Counted from the stretch's first letter, positions 37,604-46,655 are shown. The stretch is 64,000 bases of DNA from Pseudomonas sp. Gutcm_11s (GCF_028649395.1 NZ_JAQSUW010000009.1:203989-267988), one strand, 5' to 3'. Program-made: numbers and translations. Notes: generated from the letters alone by a model not told the origin.

Positions 37604-38290
37604 ATGCGCGTGTTCTGGCCGCTGGTGCTGCTGAGCCTGATGATTGCGCCGCTGGCGGTGCAACAGGGCTGGGTGCAGGTGTCGCCGCGGCTCAACCCCT
37701 GGGCGCCGCTGGATGTACGCCAGCCGCCCAACCTGCTCACCGGCTACAAGCTGATGCGCCTGCAGCGCGATCCCGAGTTGTGCCGCCTGGCGCTGGACAG
37801 CAGCGTGCTGCGCTACACGGCGGTAGCCGACAGCGAGCCGGCCGCGGGCTGCGCGGTGCAGAACAGCGTGCGCGTGGATCGTTCAGCCGTGCAGTTCAGC
37901 TCCAGCTTCCTGGCCAGCTGCCGGCTGGCGGTGGCCTATGCACTGTTCGAGGAGCATGGCCTGCAACCGGCCGCGCGCCGGGCCTTCGGCCAGCCGGTGG
38001 CGCGGGTCGACCACCTGGGCAGCTTCGCCTGCCGCAACATCGGCAACAGCCAGCGTCGCAGCCAGCACGCTACGGCCAATGCTCTGGATATCGCCGGCTT
38101 CCGCCTCCAGGACGGGCGGCGCATCAGCGTGGCGCGGCACTGGGCCGGAAAGGGGCCGGAAGCGCTGTTCCTGCGTGAAGTACGTGACGCGGCCTGCGAC
38201 AGCTTCAGGGTCACGCTGGGGCCGGAGTACAACGCCGCCCACCGCGATCACCTGCATCTGGATATGGGGCTGTTCCGCCTCTGCCGCTAG
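37604..38290 (+). CDS. Extensin-like, M15-type peptidase family protein
   Basis: A 228-residue protein with an N-terminal membrane or signal segment (FWPLVLLSLMIAPLAVQ). The C-terminal domain has a peptidase M15-like zinc site: H155 in SQHATANALDIAGF, D162, and H216/H218 in HRDHLHLDMG. Four or more cysteines suggest periplasmic disulfides. Such domains (named after plant extensin by weak similarity) are probably murein or D-Ala-D-Ala peptidases. Its TAG stop shares CTAG with the stop of a 33-base remnant of the EF-hand-like gene on the opposite strand, suggesting the two genes were once directly convergent. Confidence 0.8.
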   Translation: MRVFWPLVLLSLMIAPLAVQQGWVQVSPRLNPWAPLDVRQPPNLLTGYKLMRLQRDPELCRLALDSSVLRYTAVADSEPAAGCAVQNSVRVDRSAVQFSSSFLASCRLAVAYALFEEHGLQPAARRAFGQPVARVDHLGSFACRNIGNSQRRSQHATANALDIAGFRLQDGRRISVARHWAGKGPEALFLREVRDAACDSFRVTLGPEYNAAHRDHLHLDMGLFRLCR

Positions 38291-38319
38291 CGCTTGGCCA
38301 GCAGCAGGTCGGCGGCCTC
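38287..38319 (-). pseudogene. Duplicated 3' end of the EF-hand-like gene (remnant)
   Basis: Read on the minus strand, this 33-base stretch encodes EAADLLLAKR followed by TAG. The intact gene at 39848 ends EAADLLLAKH followed by TGA. About 25 of 31 compared bases match, and most differences are synonymous, with GC-ending codons here and AT-richer codons in the intact copy. Homology stops beyond 38320. The AT-rich membrane gene lies between the two copies. It looks like the original gene end displaced by an insertion. Confidence 0.7.
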
Positions 38320-38505
38320 CGGGGGGGCTGGTCGGTGGAGGTGCCAGAGCGAAGCTACGGAGTGGCGGCTCTTTTGACTCTGTCTACCTGCCTGAGCTGT
38401 GATGAGCCTATGCGCTGTCTGGCTCTTGGATAACTGAGCTAATTAGATTTGCACTTGCTTAAGCCGTATGATGATCGGCTTGATGGTTTCAGTCTGTGGG
38501 AATGG

Positions 38506-39837
38506 ATGTCTATGCTCGCCACTGTGTTTCGTAATAAAAATAATGAAGTCTCCGGTAATCAAATAAAGCTTTTTCTACTCCTGTTCTTCTTTGTTTTGGC
38601 AGTTCTGGTTGGAGAAAGCTCGCGAAACGTGACAAGTGATCCGCGAGGAACCTTGATGGTCAGTCAGGCCATAGTTCAGCATGGAACGATAAGGCTTGAT
38701 AGTTACGATAAGTCGCTTCTTGATAGTTACGGCTACGTTTTCCACCAAAAGAATGGTCACTACTATAGTTATTTCCCTTTGGGGACGGCGCTGATTGGTG
38801 TTCCGTTTGTTGCTGCTGCCAATGTCCTAGGGCTGGATATCGTAAGGGTCGATCCACTGGTCCAGATGGCGATGGTGGCCTTTGCGGCGTTTTTCTCTCT
38901 CTGGATCCTCTATGGAATTGCCAGGCTTTATCTGACCCCTTTGCTTAGTCTGTCGATGGTTGCCTTGGCGTGGTTCGGCAGTGCATTGGCCAGTACCTTG
39001 GGTACTGCATTGTGGTCTCATAATTTTGCGTTTGTGTTCTCTAGCTTGGCCATTTTTCTAGTTCTGAAGGTCAGGGCTGATGGCGGAGGGCTAAAGATTT
39101 CTATTCTGGTGGGAAGCTGTTTGTTTATGGCTTATTTCTGTAGGCCTGTCCTGGCTCTGCTAGTGCCATTCTTGCTCAGTTATTACTTCTTCAAAAATCG
39201 TTGGGCTGCTGTCTTCGCAGGGTTGGTGTTTTGCGCTTTGATGGCCGTATTTATGGGATGGAGTTATTTCGAGTTTGGGCAGATATTGCCTGATTATTAT
39301 CAGCCCAAACGTTTGGGGAATGCTGACTTCATGCTGGCCGTTTATGGGGGGCTTTTCAGTCCTGCTCGTGGCTTGTTGGTATATTCAGCATTTCTTGTTC
39401 CGTCATTGCTGCTGAGTCTGCTCCTTGCGTTTCGCGGTGGAGAGTATTTGAAGCTGTCTTTGATAACGTTGGCATGGCCGGCAGCGCATCTGCTTTCTGT
39501 AAGCCAGCTGCCTCACTGGTGGGCAGGGTGGTCTTTTGGGGCGCGGTTTATGGCGGATGTGCTGCCTGGGTTGCTCCTGGGGCTATTTGCAGTGATGCAA
39601 GCATTCAAGGGAAGCAGGTTGCTCTGCGGGGCGCTGATTCTCACGGGGGCCGCCTCCGTTTTCATCAATACGTATCAAGGGCTGTTTAATCCCTATAGCG
39701 TCAAGTGGTGGAATGCAGAACCCAATATCGATATGAATCCCCAGTATCTCTTCGATTGGCGCTTCCCTCCGTTCCTTCACAACGAAGATCGCCACCGACT
39801 TCGTATTGAGGAACATCAGAGCCAAGCTAAGCAGTAG
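38506..39837 (+). CDS. AT-rich polytopic membrane protein, GT-C glycosyltransferase-like
   Basis: About 443 residues, nearly all hydrophobic, with roughly ten to eleven membrane helices. A first extracytoplasmic loop after helix 1 carries SDPRGTLMVSQAIVQHG and a later GHYYSYFPLGTALIGVP. The acidic residue in the first loop and the overall layout resemble GT-C glycosyltransferases that use polyprenyl-phosphate sugars, but no family can be named. Codon use and GC content are far below those of all neighbours, which points to recent transfer. No ribosome-binding site is strong. ATG at 38506 or 38512 and a TTG at 38449 are all possible. It is flanked by two copies of the 3' end of the adjacent gene. 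Confidence 0.75.
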   Translation: MSMLATVFRNKNNEVSGNQIKLFLLLFFFVLAVLVGESSRNVTSDPRGTLMVSQAIVQHGTIRLDSYDKSLLDSYGYVFHQKNGHYYSYFPLGTALIGVPFVAAANVLGLDIVRVDPLVQMAMVAFAAFFSLWILYGIARLYLTPLLSLSMVALAWFGSALASTLGTALWSHNFAFVFSSLAIFLVLKVRADGGGLKISILVGSCLFMAYFCRPVLALLVPFLLSYYFFKNRWAAVFAGLVFCALMAVFMGWSYFEFGQILPDYYQPKRLGNADFMLAVYGGLFSPARGLLVYSAFLVPSLLLSLLLAFRGGEYLKLSLITLAWPAAHLLSVSQLPHWWAGWSFGARFMADVLPGLLLGLFAVMQAFKGSRLLCGALILTGAASVFINTYQGLFNPYSVKWWNAEPNIDMNPQYLFDWRFPPFLHNEDRHRLRIEEHQSQAKQ

Positions 39838-39847
39838 GGTAATAAGC

Positions 39848-40621
39848 TCAATGCTTTGCCAGCAGTAGATCAGCCGCCTCGCCACTGCGGCCGTCGCTGA
39901 ACTCGAAGCGGCCGAGCTGGGCGATCTCGTCATAGGCGCCGACCGCCTGCTTGACGTCGCGGGCCTGCAACTCGATGGCGCTGACCCCGGCCTGACTGAG
40001 GCTCTGAATCTGCTGTTGGCCCAGGGCGTCGAAGCGCAGCAGGCGCAGGCGCTCGAACACCGCATCCTGTACATCGATACGGCCATCGCCGTTGTCGTCG
40101 AAGCGCGCCAGTTCGGCGAAGCCGTTGGCGGCGCCATGCTGGTCGCCGAACAGCTCGCGGCCGTCGTCGATGCGCCCGTTGCCGTTGCGATCCAGGGCCA
40201 GCAGGGCATCGTCGCCAGTGGGCGCGCTGATGCTGTCGGTGCGGCCGTCGGCGTCGAGGTCGAAGCGCACGGCGTCGCCCAGTCCACGGGTGGTGAAGCC
40301 GTTGCCGGCGAGGTCCAGCACCAGGGGGTCGACCTGTTGTGGCTGTGGATTGGTGGTGACGTTGATCTGCAATTCACGCTGCTGGATCACCTGCTGGAAG
40401 CTGGCGGCCTGGGCGGCGATGGCTTCGCCGTTGGTAGCAGCTGTCGGCTCGGCCTGGCTGGCCTGCTCGATCTCGGCGGCGGCCTCGCCGGGAGCGGGCG
40501 GTTCGCTCTTCGGCATCAGGGTACGGCGCAGGATCTGGTAGTCGAGCGAGTCGCGCAGGCCGGCGTCCAGCTGCTTGTCCAGCGAAGAGGGGCGGGGAGC
40601 GGAGAGGCTGTCGAACATCAT
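39848..40621 (-). CDS. EF-hand-like calcium-binding protein
   Basis: About 257 residues. The N-terminal 90 residues are polar and probably disordered. Then DPLVLDLAGNGFTT starts a domain with three Asp-rich loops: DLDADGRTD (121-129), DRNGNGRIDD (144-153) and DDNGDGRID (175-183). These are of the calcium-binding dockerin/EF-hand-like type. No signal peptide is seen, so it may be cytoplasmic or exported by a signal-independent route. The start is uncertain between 40621 and 40642. Its last ten codons are AT-richer than the rest and duplicate a remnant beyond the neighbouring membrane gene, so its 3' end was probably replaced by an insertion. Confidence 0.75.
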   Translation of the reverse strand: MMFDSLSAPRPSSLDKQLDAGLRDSLDYQILRRTLMPKSEPPAPGEAAAEIEQASQAEPTAATNGEAIAAQAASFQQVIQQRELQINVTTNPQPQQVDPLVLDLAGNGFTTRGLGDAVRFDLDADGRTDSISAPTGDDALLALDRNGNGRIDDGRELFGDQHGAANGFAELARFDDNGDGRIDVQDAVFERLRLLRFDALGQQQIQSLSQAGVSAIELQARDVKQAVGAYDEIAQLGRFEFSDGRSGEAADLLLAKH

Positions 40622-40725
40622 CGAACTCGGTGCGGCCGCCATGGGCCGCGTCTGGCAGAATAGGGCATCACCCTGCTATCGGCCGCGCGCCGCCTCGATT
40701 GAGCGTTTTTTGAGCATATTTCCTG

Positions 40726-41505
40726 ATGAGTGACGAACGGCCTATAACCAGAATCCGCGCCGAGGCGTTGTTGCCTGCCTTTGCCGACGAGGTGCGCGCC
40801 TGGGCCGAGCGCCTCGGCCTGCCGCTGGAAGGCGAGGCCGAGTTCGCCCTGCAGCTGGGAACTGATGGCCTGCAACTGGCCGAGCTGGGGCCGCAGGCGC
40901 CGGGCCCGGTGCGGGTGGACTTCGTCGAGGGCGCAGTGGCCCATCGTCGCCTGTACGGCGGCGGTAGCGGGCAGATGATCGCCAAGGCGGTCGGCGTGCA
41001 GCCCGGAGTGCGTCCGAGTGTCATGGATGCCACGGCGGGCCTGGGGCGTGATGCCTTCGTCCTGGCCAGCCTGGGCTGCGCGGTGACCATGAGCGAACGC
41101 CAGCCGATCATCGCCGCGCTGCTCGAAGACGGCCTGGCGCGCGCCGCCCGCGACGCCGAGGTAGCGGTCATCGCCGCGCAGATGCGCCTGCTGCACGGCA
41201 ATGCCATCGAGCTGATGCGCGATTGGCAGGGCGAGCCGCTCCAGGTGATCTACCTCGATCCGATGTTCCCGCACCGCGACAAGAGTGCGCTGGTGAAGAA
41301 GGAGATGCGTCTGTTCCGCCCATTGGTGGGCGATGACATGGACGCCCCGGCGCTGCTGCAGGCGGCACTGGCCCTGGCCAGCCACCGGGTGGTGGTCAAA
41401 CGCCCGCGCAAGGCGCCGGTCATCGACGGCGCCAAGCCGAGCTATGCGCTGGAAGGCAAATCCAGCCGCTACGACATCTATCCGAAGAAGGCGCTCAAGC
41501 CCTAG
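40726..41505 (+). CDS. rsmJ: 16S rRNA (guanine-1516-N2)-methyltransferase
   Basis: A 259-residue class I methyltransferase. The SAM-binding motif is [18 protein letters not shown], followed by an acidic MSERQP strand end, and the catalytic-type [20 protein letters not shown] block is characteristic of RsmJ (YhiQ). It modifies G1516 of 16S rRNA. The stop codon TAG overlaps the opposite-strand stop of mexL through CTAG, making a tail-to-tail pair. The ribosome-binding site is weak. Confidence 0.93.
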   Translation: MSDERPITRIRAEALLPAFADEVRAWAERLGLPLEGEAEFALQLGTDGLQLAELGPQAPGPVRVDFVEGAVAHRRLYGGGSGQMIAKAVGVQPGVRPSVMDATAGLGRDAFVLASLGCAVTMSERQPIIAALLEDGLARAARDAEVAVIAAQMRLLHGNAIELMRDWQGEPLQVIYLDPMFPHRDKSALVKKEMRLFRPLVGDDMDAPALLQAALALASHRVVVKRPRKAPVIDGAKPSYALEGKSSRYDIYPKKALKP

Positions 41506-42140
41506 GGGCGATAGGCGCGCACGAACAGCCGCACCACTTCCTGCACGTGTTCGTCGGCCTCCTGGGCGTCGGGCGGCGGGAGTACGCCGATCATCAGGCG
41601 GAAGTGGCAGCCACCCTTGATCAGGCAGAAGAAGTGCTCGGCGGCGTGCTGCGGGTTGTCGATGCTCAGCTGGCCTTTTGCACTGGCCTGCTCCAGCAGG
41701 TGGCGCATGGCGTCGATCACCCGCTGCGGCCCGGCGTTGAAGAACAGCTGCGACAGCTGCGGGTTCTGCGCGGCCTGGGCCACCATCAGGCGGTGCATGG
41801 CCAGCGATTCCTCGCTGTTGACCAGCGCATTGAAGCCGCGACCGATGGCCAGCAGGGCCTGCTCGATGCTGCTGTTGGGGCCCAGTTCGAAGAACAGCGG
41901 CGGCAGCTGCTCCTCGCATTTGGACTCCACCGCGCAGGCGAACAGCGTCTCCTTGTCGGTGAAGTGGCTGTACACCGTGAGTTTGGAAACCCCGGCTTCG
42001 GCGGCAATGGCGTCCATGCTGCTGCCTTCATAACCGTTCTGCATGAACAGCTGCTTGGCGGCTTCGAGGATGGCCAGACGTTTGGCCGGGTCCTTCGGCC
42101 GTCCGGGGCCACCGCTGGGCTGTAAAGATTTGTCGGACAT
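41502..42140 (-). CDS. mexL: TetR repressor MexL
   Basis: A 212-residue TetR-family protein, the same length as MexL of P. aeruginosa. The helix-turn-helix is [19 protein letters not shown] then [22 protein letters not shown]. The C-terminal domain binds an effector. It is divergent from mexJ with a 94-base gap that holds the dyad operators, as MexL represses mexJK and itself in P. aeruginosa. The stop overlaps the rsmJ stop. Confidence 0.88.
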   Translation of the reverse strand: MSDKSLQPSGGPGRPKDPAKRLAILEAAKQLFMQNGYEGSSMDAIAAEAGVSKLTVYSHFTDKETLFACAVESKCEEQLPPLFFELGPNSSIEQALLAIGRGFNALVNSEESLAMHRLMVAQAAQNPQLSQLFFNAGPQRVIDAMRHLLEQASAKGQLSIDNPQHAAEHFFCLIKGGCHFRLMIGVLPPPDAQEADEHVQEVVRLFVRAYRP

Positions 42141-42150
42141 TTGGGCTTTT

Positions 42151-42167
42151 TAATACTGGACTGGTGA
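42151..42167. promoter_or_regulatory. Candidate second MexL site
   Basis: TAATACTGGACTGGTGA contains tandem ACTGG units related to one half of the main dyad (ACTGGCC..). It is 11 bases from the mexL start. Confidence 0.4.
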
Positions 42168-42182
42168 GTTCGCTATTTTTAC

Positions 42183-42198
42183 TATACCGGCCAGTATA
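42183..42198. promoter_or_regulatory. Candidate MexL operator
   Basis: TATAC-CGGCCA-GTATA is a 16-base near-perfect dyad with one mismatched pair around GGCC. It is centred between the divergent mexL and mexJ genes, about 37 bases before mexJ. Confidence 0.6.
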
Positions 42199-42234
42199 AG
42201 TATTCCAAGCTCCTTTTGCGCAAGGTCGTCCATC

Positions 42235-43338
42235 ATGCTCCGTCATGCTCTGTCCCTCGCTGTGCCGCTGTCGCTGATCTCCCTGCTGGTTGCCTGTGGC
42301 AACGGTGAAACCGTCGAGGCGCCGCCGCGCCCGGCCATGGTGGTGCACCCGCTGCCTGCGGCGGATGCGGTGGACACCTACCCCGGTGAGGTGCGCGCGC
42401 GCTTCGAGCCGGAGCTGGCCTTCCGCATCGGCGGCAAGATCGCCAAGCGCCTGGTGGACTCCGGTGACCGCGTACGCAAGGACCAGCCGCTGGCCGAGCT
42501 CGACCCGCAGGACGTGCGTCTGCAGCTGGAGGCCGCTCGCGCCCAGGTCAACGCCGCCGAGGCCAACCTCAAGCTGGTGCGCACCGAGCGTGATCGTTAC
42601 AAGACCCTGCTGGCGCGCCAGCTGATCAGCCAGTCGCAGTACGACACGGTGGAGAACCAGTACCGCGCCGGCGAGGCGCGGGTGAAGCAGATCAAGGCCG
42701 AGTTCGACGTGGCCAACAACCAGGCCGGCTACGCGGTGCTGCGTGCCTCGCAGGATGGCGTGGTGGCGCGGCGCCTGGCTGAAGTAGGCCAGGTGGTCGC
42801 CGCCGGCCAGACCGTGTTCACCCTGGCCGCCGACGGTGAGCGCGAGGTGCTGATTAGCGTGCCCGAGCAGTCGCTGGAGCGCCTGCGCATCGGCCAGGAC
42901 GTCAGCATCGAGCTGTGGTCGCAGCCGGACAAGCAGTTCCCCGGCCGCATCCGCGAGCTGTCGCCGGCCGCCGACGCGCAGTCGCGCACCTTCGCCGCCC
43001 GCGTCACCTTCAGCGATGCCAAGGTCAGGGCCGAGGTAGGGCAGAGCGCGCGCGTGGCGATCACCGCTGACGGCGACGTGCCGCTGTCGGTGCCGCTGTC
43101 GGCGCTCAGCGCAGAGAAGGGCAAGCCCTTCGTCTGGGTCATAGAGCCCAACGAATCCAAGGCCGTGCGCACTCCGGTGCGGGTCGGCGCCTACGGCCAG
43201 GAGCGCGTGTCGATCCTGGAAGGCCTGAAGGAGGGCGACTGGGTTGTCGCCGCCGGTGTGCATGTGCTGCTCGATGGGCAGAAGGTGCGTCCGGTGGACC
43301 GCGACAACCGCCTGGTCGTGTTGGCGCACAAGGAGTAA
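42235..43338 (+). CDS. mexJ: RND efflux periplasmic adaptor MexJ
   Basis: A 367-residue membrane-fusion protein with lipoprotein signal (lipobox LVAC, acylated C21). The domains in order are a beta-barrel/lipoyl half (FRIGGKIAKRLVDSGDRVRKDQPLAEL), a helical hairpin (ARAQVNAAEANLKLVRTERDRYKTLL), a lipoyl second half (VLRASQDGVVARRLAEVGQVV), and a beta-barrel with membrane-proximal domain. It bridges the inner-membrane pump to an outer-membrane channel. It overlaps mexK's ribosome-binding site and is separated by three bases. MexJ length (367) matches P. aeruginosa. Confidence 0.92.
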   Translation: MLRHALSLAVPLSLISLLVACGNGETVEAPPRPAMVVHPLPAADAVDTYPGEVRARFEPELAFRIGGKIAKRLVDSGDRVRKDQPLAELDPQDVRLQLEAARAQVNAAEANLKLVRTERDRYKTLLARQLISQSQYDTVENQYRAGEARVKQIKAEFDVANNQAGYAVLRASQDGVVARRLAEVGQVVAAGQTVFTLAADGEREVLISVPEQSLERLRIGQDVSIELWSQPDKQFPGRIRELSPAADAQSRTFAARVTFSDAKVRAEVGQSARVAITADGDVPLSVPLSALSAEKGKPFVWVIEPNESKAVRTPVRVGAYGQERVSILEGLKEGDWVVAAGVHVLLDGQKVRPVDRDNRLVVLAHKE

Positions 43339-43341
43339 GCC

Positions 43342-46300
43342 ATGTCCTTCAACCTGTCCGAATGGGCGCTGCGCAACCGCAGCATCGTCCGTTACCTGAT
43401 GCTGGTGCTGGCGGTGATCGGCGCGCTGTCGTACACCAAACTGGGCCAGAGCGAAGACCCGCCCTTCACCTTCAAGGCCATGGTCATTCGCGTCGACTGG
43501 CCGGGCGCCAACGCCGAGGAAGTCTCGCGGCAGATCACCGAGCGCATCGAAAAGAAGGTGATGGAGACCGGTGACTACCACTTCATCAATTCCTACTCGC
43601 GCCCGGGCGAGTCGGTCGTCACCTTCATGGCCCGTGACGACATGGTCTCGAAGAACATCCCCGACCTCTGGTACCAGGTACGCAAGAAGGTCGGCGACAT
43701 CCGCCACACCCTGCCGCCGGGCATCCGCGGGCCGTTCTTCAACGACGAATTCGGCACCACCTTCGGCAACATCTACGCACTCACCGGCGAAGGTTTCGAC
43801 TACGCGGTGATGAAGGACTACGCCGACCGCCTGCAGCTGCAGCTGCAGCGGGTCAAGGACGTGGGCAAGGTCGAGCTGCTCGGCCTGCAGGACGAGAAGA
43901 TCTGGATCGAGCTGTCCAACGTCAAGCTTGCCACTCTTGGCCTGCCGCTGGCGGCCGTGCAGCAGGCGCTGGACGAGCAGAACGCGGTGGCCTACTCGGG
44001 CTTCTTCGAGACGCCGACCGACCGCGTGCAGATGCGTGTATCCGGGCGCTTCAAGTCAGTCGACGAGATTCGTGATTTCCCCATCCGCGTTGGCGACCGT
44101 ACCTTCCGCCTGGGTGATGTGGCCGAAGTCCATCGTGGTTTCAACGACCCGCAGGCGCCGCGCATGCGCTTCATGAGCCAGGATGCCATCGGTATCGCCG
44201 TGTCGATGAAGGCCGGCGGCGACATCCTGACCCTGGGCGAGAACCTGGAGCACGAGTTCGCGCGCCTGCAGCAGACCCTGCCGGTGGGCATGGAGCTGCA
44301 CAAGGTTTCCGACCAGCCGGCTGCGGTGAAGACCGGTGTGGGCGAGTTCGTCCAGGTGCTGGTCGAGGCGCTGGTGATCGTGCTGCTGGTCAGCTTCTTC
44401 TCCCTCGGTCTGCGCACCGGCCTGGTGGTGGCGCTATCCATTCCGCTGGTGCTGGCGATGACCTTCGCCCTGATGTACTACTTCGGCATCGGCCTGCACA
44501 AGATTTCCCTGGGCGCGCTGGTGCTGGCGCTGGGCCTGCTGGTGGACGACGCGATCATTGCGGTGGAGATGATGGCGATCAAGATGGAGCAGGGTTACGA
44601 CCGCTTTCGCGCGGCCAGTTTCGCCTGGACCAGCACGGCCTTCCCCATGCTCACCGGCACCCTGATCACCGCCGCCGGCTTCCTGCCGATCGCCACCGCG
44701 CAGTCCGGCACCGGCGAATACACTCGCTCGATCTTCCAGGTGGTGTGCATCGCCCTGCTGGTGTCCTGGGTCGCCGCCGTGGTGTTCGTACCTTACCTGG
44801 GCGACCGCCTGCTGCCGGACCTGGCCAAGCTGCATGCGAAGAAGCATGGCGGCAACCCGGAAGGCCATGATCCGTACTCGACCACCTTCTACCAGACCGT
44901 GCGCGAGGTTGTGGAATGGTGCGTGCGCCGGCGCAAGACGGTGATCCTGGTGACCATCGGCCTGTTCGTCGCCTCCATCGTGCTGTTCCGCTTCGTGCCG
45001 CAGCAGTTCTTCCCGGCTTCCGGGCGCCTGGAGCTGATGGTCGACATCAAGCTCACCGAGGGCTCGTCGCTCAAGGCCACCGAGGAGCAGGTCAAGCGTC
45101 TGGAGGCCAAGCTCAAGGACCAGCCGGGCATCGACAACTACGTGGCCTACGTCGGCAACGGTTCGCCGCGCTTCTACTTGCCGCTGGACCAGCAACTGGC
45201 CGCGACCCGCTTCGCCCAGTTCGTCATCCTGGCCAAGAGCATCGAGGACCGCGAGCGGCTGCGCACCTGGCTGATCCAGGTGATGAACGAGGACTTCCCG
45301 TTCGCCCGTACTCGTGTCTCGCGGCTGGAGAACGGCCCGCCCGTGGGCTTCCCGATCCAGCTGCGGGTCAGCGGCGAGCACATCGACGAAGTGCGTGACA
45401 TCGCTCGTCAGGTGGCGGCCAAGGTGCGCGAGAACTCGCACGTGTCCAACGTGCACCTGAACTGGGAAGAGCCGAGCAAGGTGGTGTACCTGAACATCGA
45501 CCAGGAGCGTGCCCGCGCCCTGGGCGTGAGCAGCGCCGACCTGTCCAACTTCCTGCAAAGCTCGCTGACCGGCTCTAGCGTCAGCCTGTTCCGCGAAGAC
45601 AACGAGCTGATCGAGATTCTCCTGCGCGGCACTGTGCGTGAACGTCAGGCGCTGGAGTTGCTGCCGAGCCTGGCGGTGCCGACCAGCAACGGCCGCAGTG
45701 TGGCGCTGTCGCAGATCGCCACCCTGGAGTACGGCTTCGAGGAGGGCGTGATCTGGCGTCGCGACCGCCTGCCGACCGTGACCATCCTCGGTGACATTTA
45801 CGGCAACGAGCAGCCGGCCAGCCTGGTCAAGCAGATCATGCCGACTCTGGAGCCGATCCGTGCCGAACTGCCCAGCGGCTACCAGCTGGAAGTCGGTGGC
45901 ACGGTGGAAGACTCGGCTCGCGGGCAGAAGTCGGTCAACGCCGGCATCCCGCTGTTCATCCTGGTGGTGCTGACCCTGCTGATGCTGCAGCTCAAGAGCA
46001 TGTCGCGCGCGGCCATGGTGTTCCTCACCGCGCCGCTGGGGCTGATCGGTGTGACCCTGTTCCTGCTGGTGTTCCAGCAGCCGTTCGGCTTCGTCGCCAT
46101 GCTCGGCACCATCGCCCTGGCCGGCATGATCATGCGTAACTCGGTGATCCTGGTCGACCAGATCGAGCAGGACATCGCCGCCGGCATGGACCGCTGGCAC
46201 GCCATCATCGAGGCTACCGTGCGGCGCTTCCGTCCCATCGTGCTGACCGCCCTGGCGGCGGTGTTGGCGATGATCCCGATGTCGCGCAGCGTGTTCTTCG

Positions 46301-46413
46301 GGCCGATGGCGGTGGCCATCATGGGCGGCCTGATCGTCGCCACGGCGCTGACCTTGCTGTTCCTGCCGGCGCTGTATGCGGCCTGGTTCAGGGTCAAGGA
46401 AGTGGAGCGCTAG
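43342..46413 (+). CDS. mexK: RND multidrug efflux permease MexK
   Basis: A 1,023-residue RND transporter with twelve membrane helices and two large periplasmic loops. The proton-relay aspartates are D402-D403 in GLLVDDAIIAVE of helix 4. The internal duplication is clear (second-half GTIALAGMIMRNSVILVDQIEQ). The start has AAGGAG upstream. It exports drugs such as triclosan or erythromycin with MexJ in P. aeruginosa. No outer-membrane channel gene follows, so it must borrow OprM or OpmH-like partners encoded elsewhere. A long bidirectional hairpin terminates it. Confidence 0.95.
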   Translation: MSFNLSEWALRNRSIVRYLMLVLAVIGALSYTKLGQSEDPPFTFKAMVIRVDWPGANAEEVSRQITERIEKKVMETGDYHFINSYSRPGESVVTFMARDDMVSKNIPDLWYQVRKKVGDIRHTLPPGIRGPFFNDEFGTTFGNIYALTGEGFDYAVMKDYADRLQLQLQRVKDVGKVELLGLQDEKIWIELSNVKLATLGLPLAAVQQALDEQNAVAYSGFFETPTDRVQMRVSGRFKSVDEIRDFPIRVGDRTFRLGDVAEVHRGFNDPQAPRMRFMSQDAIGIAVSMKAGGDILTLGENLEHEFARLQQTLPVGMELHKVSDQPAAVKTGVGEFVQVLVEALVIVLLVSFFSLGLRTGLVVALSIPLVLAMTFALMYYFGIGLHKISLGALVLALGLLVDDAIIAVEMMAIKMEQGYDRFRAASFAWTSTAFPMLTGTLITAAGFLPIATAQSGTGEYTRSIFQVVCIALLVSWVAAVVFVPYLGDRLLPDLAKLHAKKHGGNPEGHDPYSTTFYQTVREVVEWCVRRRKTVILVTIGLFVASIVLFRFVPQQFFPASGRLELMVDIKLTEGSSLKATEEQVKRLEAKLKDQPGIDNYVAYVGNGSPRFYLPLDQQLAATRFAQFVILAKSIEDRERLRTWLIQVMNEDFPFARTRVSRLENGPPVGFPIQLRVSGEHIDEVRDIARQVAAKVRENSHVSNVHLNWEEPSKVVYLNIDQERARALGVSSADLSNFLQSSLTGSSVSLFREDNELIEILLRGTVRERQALELLPSLAVPTSNGRSVALSQIATLEYGFEEGVIWRRDRLPTVTILGDIYGNEQPASLVKQIMPTLEPIRAELPSGYQLEVGGTVEDSARGQKSVNAGIPLFILVVLTLLMLQLKSMSRAAMVFLTAPLGLIGVTLFLLVFQQPFGFVAMLGTIALAGMIMRNSVILVDQIEQDIAAGMDRWHAIIEATVRRFRPIVLTALAAVLAMIPMSRSVFFGPMAVAIMGGLIVATALTLLFLPALYAAWFRVKEVER

Positions 46414-46419
46414 GCGTTG

Positions 46420-46466
46420 CCAGAATGAAAAGAGCCCGGCCTTTGTGCCGGGCTTTTTCATTCTGG
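46420..46466. terminator. Long hairpin terminator after mexK
   Basis: CCAGAATGAAAA-GAGCCCGGC and GCCGGGCT-TTTTCATTCTGG are nearly perfect arms around CTTTGT. The inverted repeat continues through the A- and T-runs. Confidence 0.92.
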
Positions 46467-46572
46467 CGCGTCATCGGTTTGAGCTGCAGGCTGGTTGGGT
46501 GGGTCTAAGGTTGTCTGTAACACAGTGCCAATCATCAGGTTGCGCTGGCTGTGCCTCTTGTCGGAATTAGTG

Positions 46573-46588
46573 GTTGCACTTGGTTGCA
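46573..46588 (+). promoter_or_regulatory. Paired PutA operator motifs
   Basis: Two direct copies of GTTGCA (46573-46578 and 46583-46588) spaced exactly 10 bases, one helical turn, about 70-80 bases upstream of putA. GTTGCA is the recognition sequence known for the PutA ribbon-helix-helix domain. A degenerate GTTGCG lies at 46539. Confidence 0.7.
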
Positions 46589-46655
46589 CCTTCTCCTTCC
46601 GGAGGTTTACTCTCCTGCCACGCGCTGCAGCGCATCAATCGAAACAGGATAAGAA

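Noticed and set aside
38291..38505. Complete small gene in the gap after the extensin-like gene
   Set aside because: Apart from the 33-base remnant of the EF-hand gene end, no open frame with a ribosome-binding site is seen.
44434..46461. 675-codon frame opposite mexK
   Set aside because: His/Gln/Gly-rich shadow frame opposite a canonical RND permease.
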